Assembly (NCBI GenBank): GCA_002716585.1 | Contig: PBBL01000073.1 | Coordinates: 1 to 64,000 of the forward strand | Length of the DNA stretch: 64,000 nt | Reading direction: 5' to 3' | DNA from: Myxococcales bacterium | Lineage (GTDB): Bacteria > Myxococcota_A > Bradymonadia > Bradymonadales > GCA-2716585 | Shown: piece after piece, positions 1-10,529 of the stretch | Position numbering within the stretch: position 1 is the first letter of the stretch | Layout: each line of letters begins with the position of its first letter | Translations under genes and position numbers: made by a program | Notes under the pieces: generated by a model | Database searches by the model: none | Told to the model about the DNA's origin: nothing | Seen by the model: the letters and a program-made list of their open reading frames with translations, nothing else

Positions 1-1
1 C

Positions 2-124
2 ATCGACCTCGACAGCGCCGCTGGGACGTACGTCAACCACAGGCGCGTGCGCCGCCCAAGGCGGCTCCGCGACCACGATCGGCTCCAGCTCGGGCCGGTT
101 GAGCTGCGCTACCGCGCTGTTTGA
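2..124 (+). CDS. C-terminal end of an FHA-domain protein (5' truncated by window)
   Basis: The frame is open from base 2 and stops at TGA 122-124, giving 40 residues. They read like the last strands of a forkhead-associated (FHA) fold: a 'DLDSAAGTYVN' stretch corresponding to the conserved S/T-x-N-G-T-x-V-N loop, then 'RLRDHDRLQLGPVELRY', the usual 'L-x-D-G-D-x-I-x-I-G' ending. FHA domains bind phosphothreonine peptides, often as partners of Ser/Thr kinases. The rest of the protein lies upstream of the window, so its other domains are unknown. It converges on the gene ending at 134 with only 9 bp between the stops. Confidence 0.6.
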   Translation: MDLDSAAGTYVNHRRVRRPRRLRDHDRLQLGPVELRYRAV

Positions 125-133
125 GGGTGGAGA

Positions 134-3010
134 TCAGAACAGGAAGTTCAGGAGGCGGAGGGTCTCGGCCTCGTAGACCCGGATGACATTCGTCCCGGCG
201 TCCACGACCGACAGGTAGGAGCCGGACGCGGTGTCGATCTGGTGGATGTCGGAGCTGGTCGGCCCGACCGCGAAGACCAGCGACCGAAACCCGTTCGACG
301 TCACCCGGAAGCGGTACTCGAAGCCCTGGGTCGGCGTCACCGTGCCCTCCGTCAGATCAAAGCTGAAGTAGGGGTTCTCGAAGCGCTCGCCGGAGCGAGC
401 CCGAAAGGCGAACTGCTCCCAGTCGTAGCGAGGCACGCAGACGCCAGACACCCCGCGGCTGTTCACCAGGAGCCCGATCCGCTCGCCCGCCACGACCCAC
501 TCGCCCTCGGGCTGCACCTCGATCGTCATGCCCCGCGCGAAGCACTCGCGGGAGGGCAGGCGGTCCACGACCGCCGTCTCGGTGTTGGTGCGGTTGAGGT
601 TGGCCACCTCGTCGGCCGTGAGCGTGGCGATGACCAGCTGGTTGCTCTGCACCGAGGTGATCCGGTAGAGCAGGTCCACCCCCTCATACGCGGAGCAGTT
701 GGTCCCGTCGCCCAGCGGCGTCGGATCGCTGGTGATGCTCAGGATGTCGCCCGCCTCGGCCCCAGATGAGCAGAAGTCGCCCCCTTGAGAGCGGATGATG
801 GACGGGAGCTGCTCATCGACGAGGGTGTCCGACCGCTCGACGATCGTCCCTTCGTAGGTGATGGTCCAGCGATCCTCGGCGATGCGGTAATCCCTGAACT
901 GGGTGTCGACCTCCTCGGCGACCTGCCCGCTGTCGTCCAGCACCAGCGTGTCGCGATCGACGGTCAGGAAGTTCACCTCCTCCGGCTCCTCCTCACCCGC
1001 CTCCACCTCGGCCATCGGGATCTGGGGGATCTCCTCGGCCTCGCACGACACGTCGGCGCTGGGGTCGTCCCGCGCCTCACGGACGCGGGCGATGAAGTCA
1101 TCGTCGATGTTGCAGTTGATGGACGAGGAGGACGGATCCGAGGAGCTGGCGTCGGCCAGCTGCAACAGCAGGTTGCGCACCTCCTGGGTCGGCTCCTCCG
1201 CCTCCCCCTCGTAGGAGCGGTAGTAGTCGGCGGCCTCGATGTAGTAGGCGACCCCGCGCGAGGCGGCGACGTTGGCGAAGGCGACCTTACGGGTGATGCG
1301 GGTCGAGCCGTCCTCCGACTCCTCCAGGTCCAGCTCACGCTGACGCGCCGTGATCGCCAGGGGCAGCCGCCCGACCGGCACGCCGAGGCGGGAGTCGGAC
1401 GGGACGTCCTGGTTGGCGTTGAGCAGCTCGCCCGTCTTGAGGTCGATGATGAGCACCTGGGAGATCGTCCGATCCACGACGTAGGCGAACAGCCCCTCGG
1501 GGTCGATGGCGACCGGCCCATACTCGTTGACGACGCGCTTCTCCTCCGTGGTGCCCGCCGCCGAGTAGCAGTCCGGGTCTTCCGGGTAGTCGGCGAGGCC
1601 GTCGCCGTCGTTGTCGATCCCATCGGAGCACACCGCGACGCCCTGGCGCTCGGTGGTGTTCGCGGGGTTGGAGCAGGCCGGGTCGTCGAGATCGATGGCG
1701 CCGTCCAGGTCGTTGTCGATCCCGTCCGTGCACTCGTTCGCGGCCGCGGCGACCACCGCCTCGGTGTCGTAGTCCGGGTCAGCGCAGGCCGTGTCGGCGG
1801 GGAAGTCGGTGGCGCCGTCGCCGTCGTTGTCGAGCCCGTCTGAGCAGCGCGGGCGACGCCCCTCGGAGACGTGCCACGGGTTCCAGGTGCCGAGCGCCAG
1901 GTTGGTGCACTCGGGGTCGAAGGCGTCTTCGAGGCCGTCACCGTCGTTGTCGATCCCGTCGCTGCACTCAATCGCCTTGAGGGCGTCCGTCTCGCTGAGG
2001 TCCGACGGGTGGGTGCAGCCGCTGTCGGTCGCGTCGGCGAACCCGTCGCCGTCGTTATCGATCCCATCCGAGCAGACCGAGACGAGGTTCAGGCCCGGGT
2101 CGAGATCCGACTCCGACGAGTCCGGGGTGAGGCACTGGGGATCTTCGGCGTCGATGAGGCCGTCGCCGTCGTTGTCGAGCAGGTCGGAGCAGCCGTAGGT
2201 GAGCGGCAGCTCCTCGCCGAGGCAGGGCGGTGCCGAGCGCCCGTCGATGCAGCCGGTCTGCTCGCTGTTGTCCAACAGGAACACGCCGAGGGTCGGGCGG
2301 TTGGCGAAGGTGACGTAGAGCCGATCGGCCGCCGCGCCCAGCGTAAAGCGGGTCGGGGACCACCTGTCCGGGAAGGTGTAGAGGACCCGGGCGTCGTGGG
2401 TAATCTCCGGCTCACACTCCGTGTTGTACTCCTCGCTGCCGTCGCAGGTGAAGCTCCAGTCGATGAGGTGGAGCGTCTTGTCGCTCGGCGTCATGTAGAG
2501 CAGCGTGTTCCGCTCCTTGAGCCCGAGCAGGCTGCTGAACCCCTGGCCGACCGGGATCCGGGCGACCTCGCGGAGCTGGCTGTGGGCGACGACGCTGATG
2601 TCCTGGCCCACCTCGTTGAGGGTGAAGATGAAGTTGCCGTCCGCGCTCACCACGACGTCGGTCGGGTATTGCCCGACAGGCACGTGGGTGACCCCGGGGA
2701 CCGCGCGGTTGACGTCGATCAGGCTGGGGATCGACTGGTTGAACGAGGCGACCGCGAGGCTGTTGCCCAGCTTGTTGGTGACGTAGGCGTACTCCTGGAG
2801 GGTGCCGTCGAGGTCGCCGCCCTCCTCGCAGCGCTCCACCGCGACCCGGCGACGCGGCTCCTCCTCGTCCACGAGGCAGGCGCGGCCGACCGCCATGCGG
2901 GTCGGCCCGTCCAGGCTGATGGGGGGCGGCACCTGCGGGTCGACGCAAGCAGCCGCGAACACGCCCAGCGACACGCTCGCCAGGCAGAGGTAGATGGAGG
3001 CACGGCTCAT
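134..3010 (-). CDS. Lipoprotein with YncE-like beta-propeller segments and six MopE-type Cys/Asp repeats
   Basis: 958 residues. The N-terminus is a lipoprotein signal with lipobox 'FAAAC' (Cys about residue 22), so it is predicted to be an envelope or surface lipoprotein. Residues about 70-170 look like YVTN/YncE beta-propeller blades ('YAYVTNKLGNSLAV', 'VPVGQYPTDVVVSADG'), and a further blade-like segment follows at about 500. Between them (about 272-490) lie six units of the form 'CSDGIDNDGDG..D...C', the Asp-rich putative metal-binding motif of MopE-like proteins, which may bind calcium or copper. The start ATG overlaps the stop of the upstream propeller gene in ATGA, so the two are translationally coupled. 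They are the last genes of the glyQ-glyS operon. The ligand and true function are not known. Confidence 0.8.
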   Translation of the reverse strand: MSRASIYLCLASVSLGVFAAACVDPQVPPPISLDGPTRMAVGRACLVDEEEPRRRVAVERCEEGGDLDGTLQEYAYVTNKLGNSLAVASFNQSIPSLIDVNRAVPGVTHVPVGQYPTDVVVSADGNFIFTLNEVGQDISVVAHSQLREVARIPVGQGFSSLLGLKERNTLLYMTPSDKTLHLIDWSFTCDGSEEYNTECEPEITHDARVLYTFPDRWSPTRFTLGAAADRLYVTFANRPTLGVFLLDNSEQTGCIDGRSAPPCLGEELPLTYGCSDLLDNDGDGLIDAEDPQCLTPDSSESDLDPGLNLVSVCSDGIDNDGDGFADATDSGCTHPSDLSETDALKAIECSDGIDNDGDGLEDAFDPECTNLALGTWNPWHVSEGRRPRCSDGLDNDGDGATDFPADTACADPDYDTEAVVAAAANECTDGIDNDLDGAIDLDDPACSNPANTTERQGVAVCSDGIDNDGDGLADYPEDPDCYSAAGTTEEKRVVNEYGPVAIDPEGLFAYVVDRTISQVLIIDLKTGELLNANQDVPSDSRLGVPVGRLPLAITARQRELDLEESEDGSTRITRKVAFANVAASRGVAYYIEAADYYRSYEGEAEEPTQEVRNLLLQLADASSSDPSSSSINCNIDDDFIARVREARDDPSADVSCEAEEIPQIPMAEVEAGEEEPEEVNFLTVDRDTLVLDDSGQVAEEVDTQFRDYRIAEDRWTITYEGTIVERSDTLVDEQLPSIIRSQGGDFCSSGAEAGDILSITSDPTPLGDGTNCSAYEGVDLLYRITSVQSNQLVIATLTADEVANLNRTNTETAVVDRLPSRECFARGMTIEVQPEGEWVVAGERIGLLVNSRGVSGVCVPRYDWEQFAFRARSGERFENPYFSFDLTEGTVTPTQGFEYRFRVTSNGFRSLVFAVGPTSSDIHQIDTASGSYLSVVDAGTNVIRVYEAETLRLLNFLF

Positions 3011-4236
3011 CGGATCACCGAGGTGACTTGATTGAACGAGGGAGACGCCGGATCGATGTCGACGATCGCGATCGCGTTCTCCAAAAAGAGCGACACGTAG
3101 AGCCGCTGGTGCTTCACCTGATCCACCACCATGTCGTAGGGCTCGCCCGGCATCTCGATGGTGTGCAGGATCGTGCGCGTGACCGGGTCGATGACCGTGA
3201 TGAGCGAGTCCTCGTAGGCCGCGACGTAGATCAGCTCGCGATCCCCCACATCGACGCTGAGCAGCTCGGCGGGCTCGCGCGGGAGCGGCATGAGGTCGAT
3301 GACGCGGTTGCGGACCCCCGTGTTGGAGTTGAGGTCCGAGGGGCCGACGTCCACAAACAGGAGGCTGTTGGGGCCGCGGTTGCTCACGTAGGCCTCGGTG
3401 CCGTCGTTGTTGAAGGCGATGGCGCGCGAGTCGAAGCCGCTGTAGGGGCTCGCGTTCTCGATCGCCACGGTGCCGGTCTCCACGATCGCCGCGACGTCGC
3501 CGTCGAGGTCGAGCACGGGCCGGAAGGCGACCACCGAGCCGTCAAAGCGGTTCGTGGCGTAGAAGTGACCCGTCCGCGGGTTGAGCTCGACGGCGTTGGC
3601 GCCCGAGGTCAGCGTCGCGGAGACGGGCACGGCGTCGATGAGGCTCTGCTTGAGGGTGAACGACATGACGTCGCCGCCGAGCAGGTGCGCGACCGCGACG
3701 AAGTCCACCTCGATCGTCTGATCGTTGACGACCGCCGGGAAGGTCGTCACGGCGAGCCCGAAGGGGTCGTCGTTGGTGCTGGATATCTGGCAGGTGCTGG
3801 AGCGCCTGGGGGAGTCGGTCGGGCAGTTGAAGCGCGCGCCGCCGTCCTCCAGATCGAGGACCGTGACCGAGCGGTTGCCGCGCACCGCGATGTAGGCGCG
3901 GGTCGGTCCCCCTTCGGCGGGGGCGTTGAGCTTGATGTCGCCGCCGAAGGTCCCGATCTGGATCGTGCCGCTGTCCAGGACGTCCAGGGTGTCGGTGTCG
4001 ATGACGACCACCGTCCCGCCCCGGTCCTCGCGGTAGGAGAGGTTGAAGTTGCTGTTGACGACGTACAGGTAGTCCCCGGAGGGGTGCAGCGCCATCCCGA
4101 CGGGCTCGTAGATGGTGTCCATCGGCGGGTCGGGGCCTTCGACCTCAACGCCGCAGGCCGCCGCGAGCGCGCACAACGCCGCGATCGCCCCGGCCCGGGT
4201 CCTGGACGGTGGGCGGTGTCTGTTCCTGAGGTTCAT
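3007..4236 (-). CDS. YncE-family beta-propeller lipoprotein
   Basis: 409 residues with a Sec signal and lipobox 'LAAAC' (Cys about residue 29), so it is predicted to be lipidated. The mature part is built of repeated 'P-x-G-x-x-x-Y-V-x-N' blades such as 'MALHPSGDYLYVVNSN', 'AFNNDGTEAYVSNRG' and 'YDMVVDQVKHQRLYVS', typical of YVTN/YncE seven-bladed propellers. These are usually binding or scaffold proteins without a defined enzymatic activity. Its ATG overlaps the glyS stop (ATGA at 4233-4236) and its own stop overlaps the start of the next lipoprotein (3007-3010), so it is sandwiched in a tightly coupled operon. The pairing with the MopE-like lipoprotein suggests a shared surface role (inference). 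Confidence 0.85.
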   Translation of the reverse strand: MNLRNRHRPPSRTRAGAIAALCALAAACGVEVEGPDPPMDTIYEPVGMALHPSGDYLYVVNSNFNLSYREDRGGTVVVIDTDTLDVLDSGTIQIGTFGGDIKLNAPAEGGPTRAYIAVRGNRSVTVLDLEDGGARFNCPTDSPRRSSTCQISSTNDDPFGLAVTTFPAVVNDQTIEVDFVAVAHLLGGDVMSFTLKQSLIDAVPVSATLTSGANAVELNPRTGHFYATNRFDGSVVAFRPVLDLDGDVAAIVETGTVAIENASPYSGFDSRAIAFNNDGTEAYVSNRGPNSLLFVDVGPSDLNSNTGVRNRVIDLMPLPREPAELLSVDVGDRELIYVAAYEDSLITVIDPVTRTILHTIEMPGEPYDMVVDQVKHQRLYVSLFLENAIAIVDIDPASPSFNQVTSVIR

Positions 4237-6350
4237 GTTCCCACATGGATACGAGAGACGTCGGCTACAGCCTCGAACATGCTCCGCAACCCCTCAAGCA
4301 GCGCGAGGCGGTTGGTGCGGAGGGTTTCGTCGTCGGCCATGACCATCACCTCGTTAAAGAAATCCTCAAGCGGCTCCTGCAACCGGGTGAGGTGGGAGAG
4401 GGCGTCGCGGTAGTCGCCGCGCCCCAGATGCTCTCGCATGGAGCCGCGGATGTCAGCGGCCAGCTCGCCGAGCGCCCTCTCCTGCTCCTGCTGCGCATGC
4501 GCCGCGTTGAACTCGGCGTCCGCCGGGATCTGGTCCGCGTTGCGCTGGAGGATGTTGTTGATCCGCTTGAACGCCTCGCCGATCGGCGCCAGATCCGCCT
4601 CCCGGGCGATGTCCGAGAGCGCCGCGACCCGCAGCCGCGCATGCCGGGGCCGATCGAAGCCCGCCGCCATGACCGCGTCCACGATGTCCGAGCGGTGATC
4701 GCCCACCAGCTCCGAGCGCAGCCTCGCCTCAAAGAAGCCCATGATCGCCGCCACGTCCTCCGCGCCGCCTTCGGCGTAGAGCGCGTCGGTCAGCGCGGTC
4801 GCCACGGAGGCGTCCACCAGCTCGCGGAGGTTCAGGTCGAGATCCCGCGCCTCCAGGGTCTTGAGCACCCCGAGCGCGGCGCGGCGGAGCCCGTAAGGGT
4901 CCTTGTTGCCGGTCGGGATCAGCTTCACGGCGAAGCAGACCGCGATCTTCTCCAGCTTGTCGGCGAGCGCGAGGCACACCCCGGCGGGAGTGCTCGCGGT
5001 GTCGTCGTCGACGCCGCGGGGCATGTACTGCTCGCCGATCGCCGTCGCCACCGCGTCCGGCTCGCCGTCGGCGCGCGCGTAGTAGGCCCCGATCGTCCCC
5101 TGGAGGTCGGGGAACTCACCGACCATCAGCGTGGTCAGATCCGTCTTGGACAGCTCGGCGGCGCGCCGCGCCTGGCTCGCCACGTCGCTCTGCTCCGGGT
5201 AGGCGATGGCGGCGACCCGCTCGGCCAACGCGATGAGGCGCTGGGTGCGATCGTAGGAGGTCGGCCCAAGCCCCTTCTTGCCCAGCTCGCCCAGGAAGGT
5301 CACGCGCTTGAGGTCGTCGAGGCGATCGCCGAGCGGGCGCTTGCGGTCCTCGGCGTAGAAGAAGGTGCCGTCGTGGAGGCGCGCCTTGAGGACCCGCTCG
5401 TTGCCGTAGATCACCACGGCGGGGTCGCGCACGCGCGTGTTGTTGAACACCGCGAAGTGGGGCAGCAGCGCGCCGCCCTCGTCTTCGAGGGCGAAGTAGC
5501 GCTGGTGCTTGCGCATCGAGCTGATCAGGACCTCGCGCGGCAGCTTCAGGTTCTCGGGGTCGATCGAGCCCAGCCCGCCCCAGGGGTCCTCGGTCAGGTT
5601 GGCGACCTCGTGGATCAGCTCCTCGTCCTCGACGACCCGACCGCCCGCCTGCTGCGCCAGCCCGGCCAGCTCCTCACGGATGATCGCGCGGCGATCCGCC
5701 GGATCGACGATGACGTGCGCCTCGTAGAGCGCGGCCTGGTAATGTTGGGCGTCGGTGACCTCGATCGCGGCGGGCGCCATGACCCGGTGGCCGTAGGTGA
5801 TCGTACCGCTGGTCACGTCGCCGTACTCGAACGTCACAGCCTCCCCGGCGTACAGCGCGCAGATCCACCGCACCGGCCGCCCGAAGGCGACCGTCTCATG
5901 GCCCCAGCGCATCGACTTCTTGAACGGGATCGCGTCGATCACCGCGGGCAGCTCCTCGGCGAGCAGCTCCGCGGTGGCGCGCCCCTTGTGCTGGATCCGC
6001 GCGGCGAGGTAGGGGCCGCGGGGGGTCTCGGTCTCGAACAGGTCGCCGACCTCCACCCCGTTGGTGCGGGCGAAGCCCTGCGCGGCGCGGCTCGGGTTGC
6101 CCTCCTTGTCGTAGGCGATGCGGGCGGGCGGGCCGACCTTGACCTCCTCGCGGTCCTCCTGACGATCGCTCACGTCGTCGATCCAGACGGTCACGCGGCG
6201 CGGCGTGCCCACCGCGTGGACCTCACCGTGGGCCAGGTGCAGCTCCGCGAGCCGCTCGGTGAGCAGACGCGCGAGCCCATCCATCGCGGGCTGGATGAAC
6301 CGAGCGGGCAGCTCCTCGGTGCCGATTTCCAGAAAGAGTTGGCTCTCCAT
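4233..6350 (-). CDS. glyS: Glycyl-tRNA synthetase beta subunit
   Basis: 705 residues from ATG 6350, which is preceded by AAGGA at about 9-nt spacing; upstream in-frame codons lack a ribosome site. The N-terminus 'LFLEIGTEELPARF' is diagnostic of bacterial GlyS, and the length fits the family (about 690-720). GlyS carries the tRNA-binding and HD-like parts of the alpha2beta2 glycyl-tRNA synthetase. Together with GlyQ it charges tRNA-Gly with glycine using ATP. glyQ lies 131 bp upstream on the same strand and two lipoprotein genes follow with a 4-bp overlap. The internal HD-like region and the C-terminal anticodon-binding region appear intact, with no frameshift seen. Confidence 0.97.
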   Translation of the reverse strand: MESQLFLEIGTEELPARFIQPAMDGLARLLTERLAELHLAHGEVHAVGTPRRVTVWIDDVSDRQEDREEVKVGPPARIAYDKEGNPSRAAQGFARTNGVEVGDLFETETPRGPYLAARIQHKGRATAELLAEELPAVIDAIPFKKSMRWGHETVAFGRPVRWICALYAGEAVTFEYGDVTSGTITYGHRVMAPAAIEVTDAQHYQAALYEAHVIVDPADRRAIIREELAGLAQQAGGRVVEDEELIHEVANLTEDPWGGLGSIDPENLKLPREVLISSMRKHQRYFALEDEGGALLPHFAVFNNTRVRDPAVVIYGNERVLKARLHDGTFFYAEDRKRPLGDRLDDLKRVTFLGELGKKGLGPTSYDRTQRLIALAERVAAIAYPEQSDVASQARRAAELSKTDLTTLMVGEFPDLQGTIGAYYARADGEPDAVATAIGEQYMPRGVDDDTASTPAGVCLALADKLEKIAVCFAVKLIPTGNKDPYGLRRAALGVLKTLEARDLDLNLRELVDASVATALTDALYAEGGAEDVAAIMGFFEARLRSELVGDHRSDIVDAVMAAGFDRPRHARLRVAALSDIAREADLAPIGEAFKRINNILQRNADQIPADAEFNAAHAQQEQERALGELAADIRGSMREHLGRGDYRDALSHLTRLQEPLEDFFNEVMVMADDETLRTNRLALLEGLRSMFEAVADVSRIHVGT

Positions 6351-6481
6351 GATCCGCGATCCTTGATGCTCCGGGCGGCGCACATCACGCCGCCGCGTTT
6401 CAGTTCTCCAGAACAGCCCCTCAGGCGCGATCCGACGACCGCGGCGCTGGAGTCATGGGCCGTTGTCTGGTGGGTGGTGTG

Positions 6482-7381
<900 letters not shown>

Positions 7382-7440
7382 AGCTAGCCTCCGTGCAAGA
7401 CCCTCGGCCCGCTGTTCGGCCGCCCTCCTGCCAGGGCATC

Positions 7441-7469
7441 TGCTTAACACCGGCCTCAAGGTGTGTCAA
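7441..7469 (-). promoter_or_regulatory. Candidate sigma-70-type promoter of glyQ
   Basis: Read on the minus strand: TTGACA (7469-7464), 17-bp spacer, TAAGCA (7446-7441). The expected transcript start leaves a leader of about 55 nt to the TTG codon of glyQ. The -35 is perfect and the -10 weak; assigned by eye. Confidence 0.5.
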
Positions 7470-7549
7470 CGCACAACCCGTCCAGCCCGACTCGGCGGGG
7501 GCGCGCCAAGCGTTCCGAGGGGTTCCGCGGCAGGTCGCGCGGCCACGGC

Positions 7550-7565
7550 CTCACCGCGCGGTGAG
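7550..7565. repeat. Perfect 16-bp palindrome CTCACCGCGCGGTGAG
   Basis: Both halves are exact reverse complements with no spacer. It lies between the divergent glyQ and MATE exporter genes, about 80 bp upstream of the glyQ promoter candidate. Dimeric-regulator operator is a possibility; chance is also possible in such GC-rich DNA. Confidence 0.4.
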
Positions 7566-7728
7566 CACCCTGGACACGGCGACGCGGAGGCCGCAGAGTC
7601 AGGCGTTCGCGCCGTCGCCCTGAACGCGACGAATCGAGCGACGCCTGGCACCGTTGTGGAGAACGACGCATATCACCCAACAGGTCGTGGGCCACCGCCC
7701 TCACCAGAACCCGCTCCCCCCGAGAGAC

Positions 7729-9066
7729 ATGCCCGACAACGCCCGACTCACCCACGGCTCGATCCGCGGGCACCTGATTCAGCAGACCGCCCCGATGTTG
7801 CTCGGGATCGCCTCGATCCTGTCGGTCGGGATCATCGACGCCTACTACATCGGGCAGCTTGGGGCGGACGAGCTGGCCGCCGTCAGCTTCATCTTCCCGG
7901 TCACCATGGCGCTGGCGAGCCTCGGGGTTGGGGTCATGGTCGGGATCAGCTCGGTGGTGTCGCGCGCGCTGGGCGCGAACGAGCTGGCGCTGGCGCAGCA
8001 GCGCGGCAACCTCGGGATGGCGCTCGCGGTGATGTCGGGGTTGGCCATCGCAGGGACGCTGTACCTGGTCAAAGAGCCGCTGTTCGAGCTGATGCAGGCC
8101 GAGGGCAAGCTCCTGCCTCTGATCGACGCCTACATGACCCCCTTCGCGCTGGGCTTCCCGCTGCTCCTGACCAACATGGGCGGCAACGGCGTGTTGAGGA
8201 GCCAGGGCGCGGCGAAGCGCTCCTCGGCGGTCCTCATCGCGTACGCGGGCGCCAACTGGATCCTGGACCCGATCCTGATCACGGGCGTGGGCTCGTTCGA
8301 GGGGTTCGGGGTGGCGGGCGCCGCCTACGCCACCCTCGCGGGCTGGGGGGCGGGGACGGTCCTGGGCTTCGCGCTGGTCCAGACGAGCCAGATCACCTTC
8401 AACCCGACCAGCCTGTTCCGGGCCGACTGGCGCAGCGACGTCTGGGCGCTCATCAAGGTCGGCGCGCCGGCCGCCGGGACGAACGCCATCAACCCGGTGG
8501 GGCTGTCCATCATGACGGCGCTGCTCGCCGGGTACGGGCAGGATCACGTGGCGGGCTTTGGCGCGGCGGGGCGGCTGCAGAGCTTCGCGGTGGTGCCGCT
8601 GCTCGCGCTCTCCAGCTCGATCGGCGCGGTCGTCGGGCAGAACTGGGGCGCCCAGAAGCGAGGGCGGGCGCGCAGCGCCCTGTTCCAGGCGGGGGCGTTC
8701 TGCGTGGGGTACGGGCTGCTGATCGCGGCGGTCCTGGTGCTCGGGCGCGACGGGTTCGCCGCCATCTTCTCGGAGGACCCGGGGGTGCTGGACGCCATCA
8801 GCGCCTACCTCCTGATCGCCGCCTGGGGGTTCTCGGGCTATGGGGTGCTCATCGTCGTCAACGGAGCGCTCAACGCCATCGATCGGGCGAGCCACGCGCT
8901 GATGATGTCCCTCGGCCGCGTCTTCCTGGTGATGGTCCCCGTCGCCTGGTTGGGCGGGCGGGCGTTCGGGCCGAACGCGATCTACGGCGCCGAGCTGGCC
9001 GCCAACCTCATCGGCGGCCTGGTGGCGTTCGGGCTCGCGCGGCACATCATGCGCCGCGAGTCGTAG
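7729..9066 (+). CDS. MATE-family multidrug/Na+ antiporter
   Basis: 445 residues from ATG 7729, preceded by a purine-rich GAGAGA. The longer frame adds a non-homologous leader. The protein is almost wholly hydrophobic with about 12 predicted membrane segments. It has MATE hallmarks: the N-terminal 'TAPMLLGIASILSVGIIDAYYIGQLG' region, 'SFIFPVTMALASLGVGVMVG' and 'SRALGAN', then a repeat of the same organisation in the second half. MATE exporters expel cationic drugs or metabolites using Na+ or H+ gradients in the inner membrane. The gene appears monocistronic; a hairpin lies after its stop, followed by the metK promoter. The substrate cannot be told from sequence. DinF/NorM subfamily assignment is uncertain. 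Confidence 0.9.
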   Translation: MPDNARLTHGSIRGHLIQQTAPMLLGIASILSVGIIDAYYIGQLGADELAAVSFIFPVTMALASLGVGVMVGISSVVSRALGANELALAQQRGNLGMALAVMSGLAIAGTLYLVKEPLFELMQAEGKLLPLIDAYMTPFALGFPLLLTNMGGNGVLRSQGAAKRSSAVLIAYAGANWILDPILITGVGSFEGFGVAGAAYATLAGWGAGTVLGFALVQTSQITFNPTSLFRADWRSDVWALIKVGAPAAGTNAINPVGLSIMTALLAGYGQDHVAGFGAAGRLQSFAVVPLLALSSSIGAVVGQNWGAQKRGRARSALFQAGAFCVGYGLLIAAVLVLGRDGFAAIFSEDPGVLDAISAYLLIAAWGFSGYGVLIVVNGALNAIDRASHALMMSLGRVFLVMVPVAWLGGRAFGPNAIYGAELAANLIGGLVAFGLARHIMRRES

Positions 9067-9107
9067 CGCCGCGCGGCTCACCCCTGCGCGCCTGACGCCC
9101 TGCCCTC

Positions 9108-9140
9108 GCGCGTCGTCACCGCCGACCTCCGGTGACGCGC
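9108..9140. terminator. Hairpin between MATE gene and metK, possible terminator
   Basis: Left arm 9108-9120 (GCGCGTCGTCACC) can pair with right arm 9131-9140 (GGTGACGCGC) with a 2-3 nt bulge and a 10-nt loop. It has no T-tract, so it is not a canonical intrinsic terminator. It abuts the metK -35 box, so it could also be a regulatory site. Confidence 0.35.
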
Positions 9141-9170
9141 TTGACACCGCTGGAGGGAGGTGCATATAGT
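9141..9170 (+). promoter_or_regulatory. Sigma-70-type promoter of metK
   Basis: TTGACA at 9141-9146, 18-bp spacer, TATAGT at 9165-9170. This is among the best promoter matches in the window. The predicted leader is about 88 nt and contains a small hairpin at 9187-9206 (GAA/TTC and CCGC/GCGG arms with one bulged G). No known SAM riboswitch class was recognised in it. Confidence 0.65.
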
Positions 9171-9264
9171 CCGCCGTTCATTGGTCGAAGCCGCTCGCTG
9201 CGGTTCCCGACGCCCGCCCACGTAGAGACGGCACAGAACCCAACGCACCCTGCGGAGAGAACGA

Positions 9265-10413
<1,149 letters not shown>

Positions 10414-10422
10414 GCCTCGGAT

Positions 10423-10444
10423 GAGGTGAACCCGGGTTCACCTC
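10423..10444. repeat. Perfect 22-bp palindrome after metK
   Basis: GAGGTGAACCC followed directly by its reverse complement GGGTTCACCTC. It starts 9 bp after the metK stop and lacks a T-run. The half-site GGGTTCACC recurs at 10496-10504, close to the start of the next gene, so a shared operator or a stem-loop terminator are both possible. Confidence 0.5.
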
Positions 10445-10529
10445 CTCCAACCTCGCCCCGACCGCTTCGCTCAGACGCCGCGATCGAGTGCACCTGGGTT
10501 CACCCGGTCCAACTCACCAGGAGATCCCC

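Larger units (their letters stand above)
7382..7728. other. Divergent intergenic region between glyQ and the MATE gene
   Basis: 347 bp with no convincing gene. It holds the glyQ promoter candidate (7441-7469) and a perfect 16-bp palindrome at 7550-7565 that could be an operator for either gene. No tRNA, riboswitch or T-box-like structure was recognised. Confidence 0.6.

Noticed and set aside
1560-2200. Repeated GTCGCCGTCGTTGTCGAT-like DNA segments
   Set aside because: They encode the 'DGIDNDGDG' protein repeats of the MopE-like lipoprotein, so they are coding repeats and not regulatory or mobile DNA.
7456-9165. Minus-strand frame of 569 codons over the MATE gene
   Set aside because: The plus-strand MATE protein is a clear family member, and the opposite frame has no domain or ribosome site.
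9171-9264. Possible SAM riboswitch in the metK leader
   Set aside because: Only one small hairpin is present and none of the conserved sequences of SAM-I, SAM-II, SAM-III, SAM-IV or SAH riboswitches could be recognised in about 90 nt.
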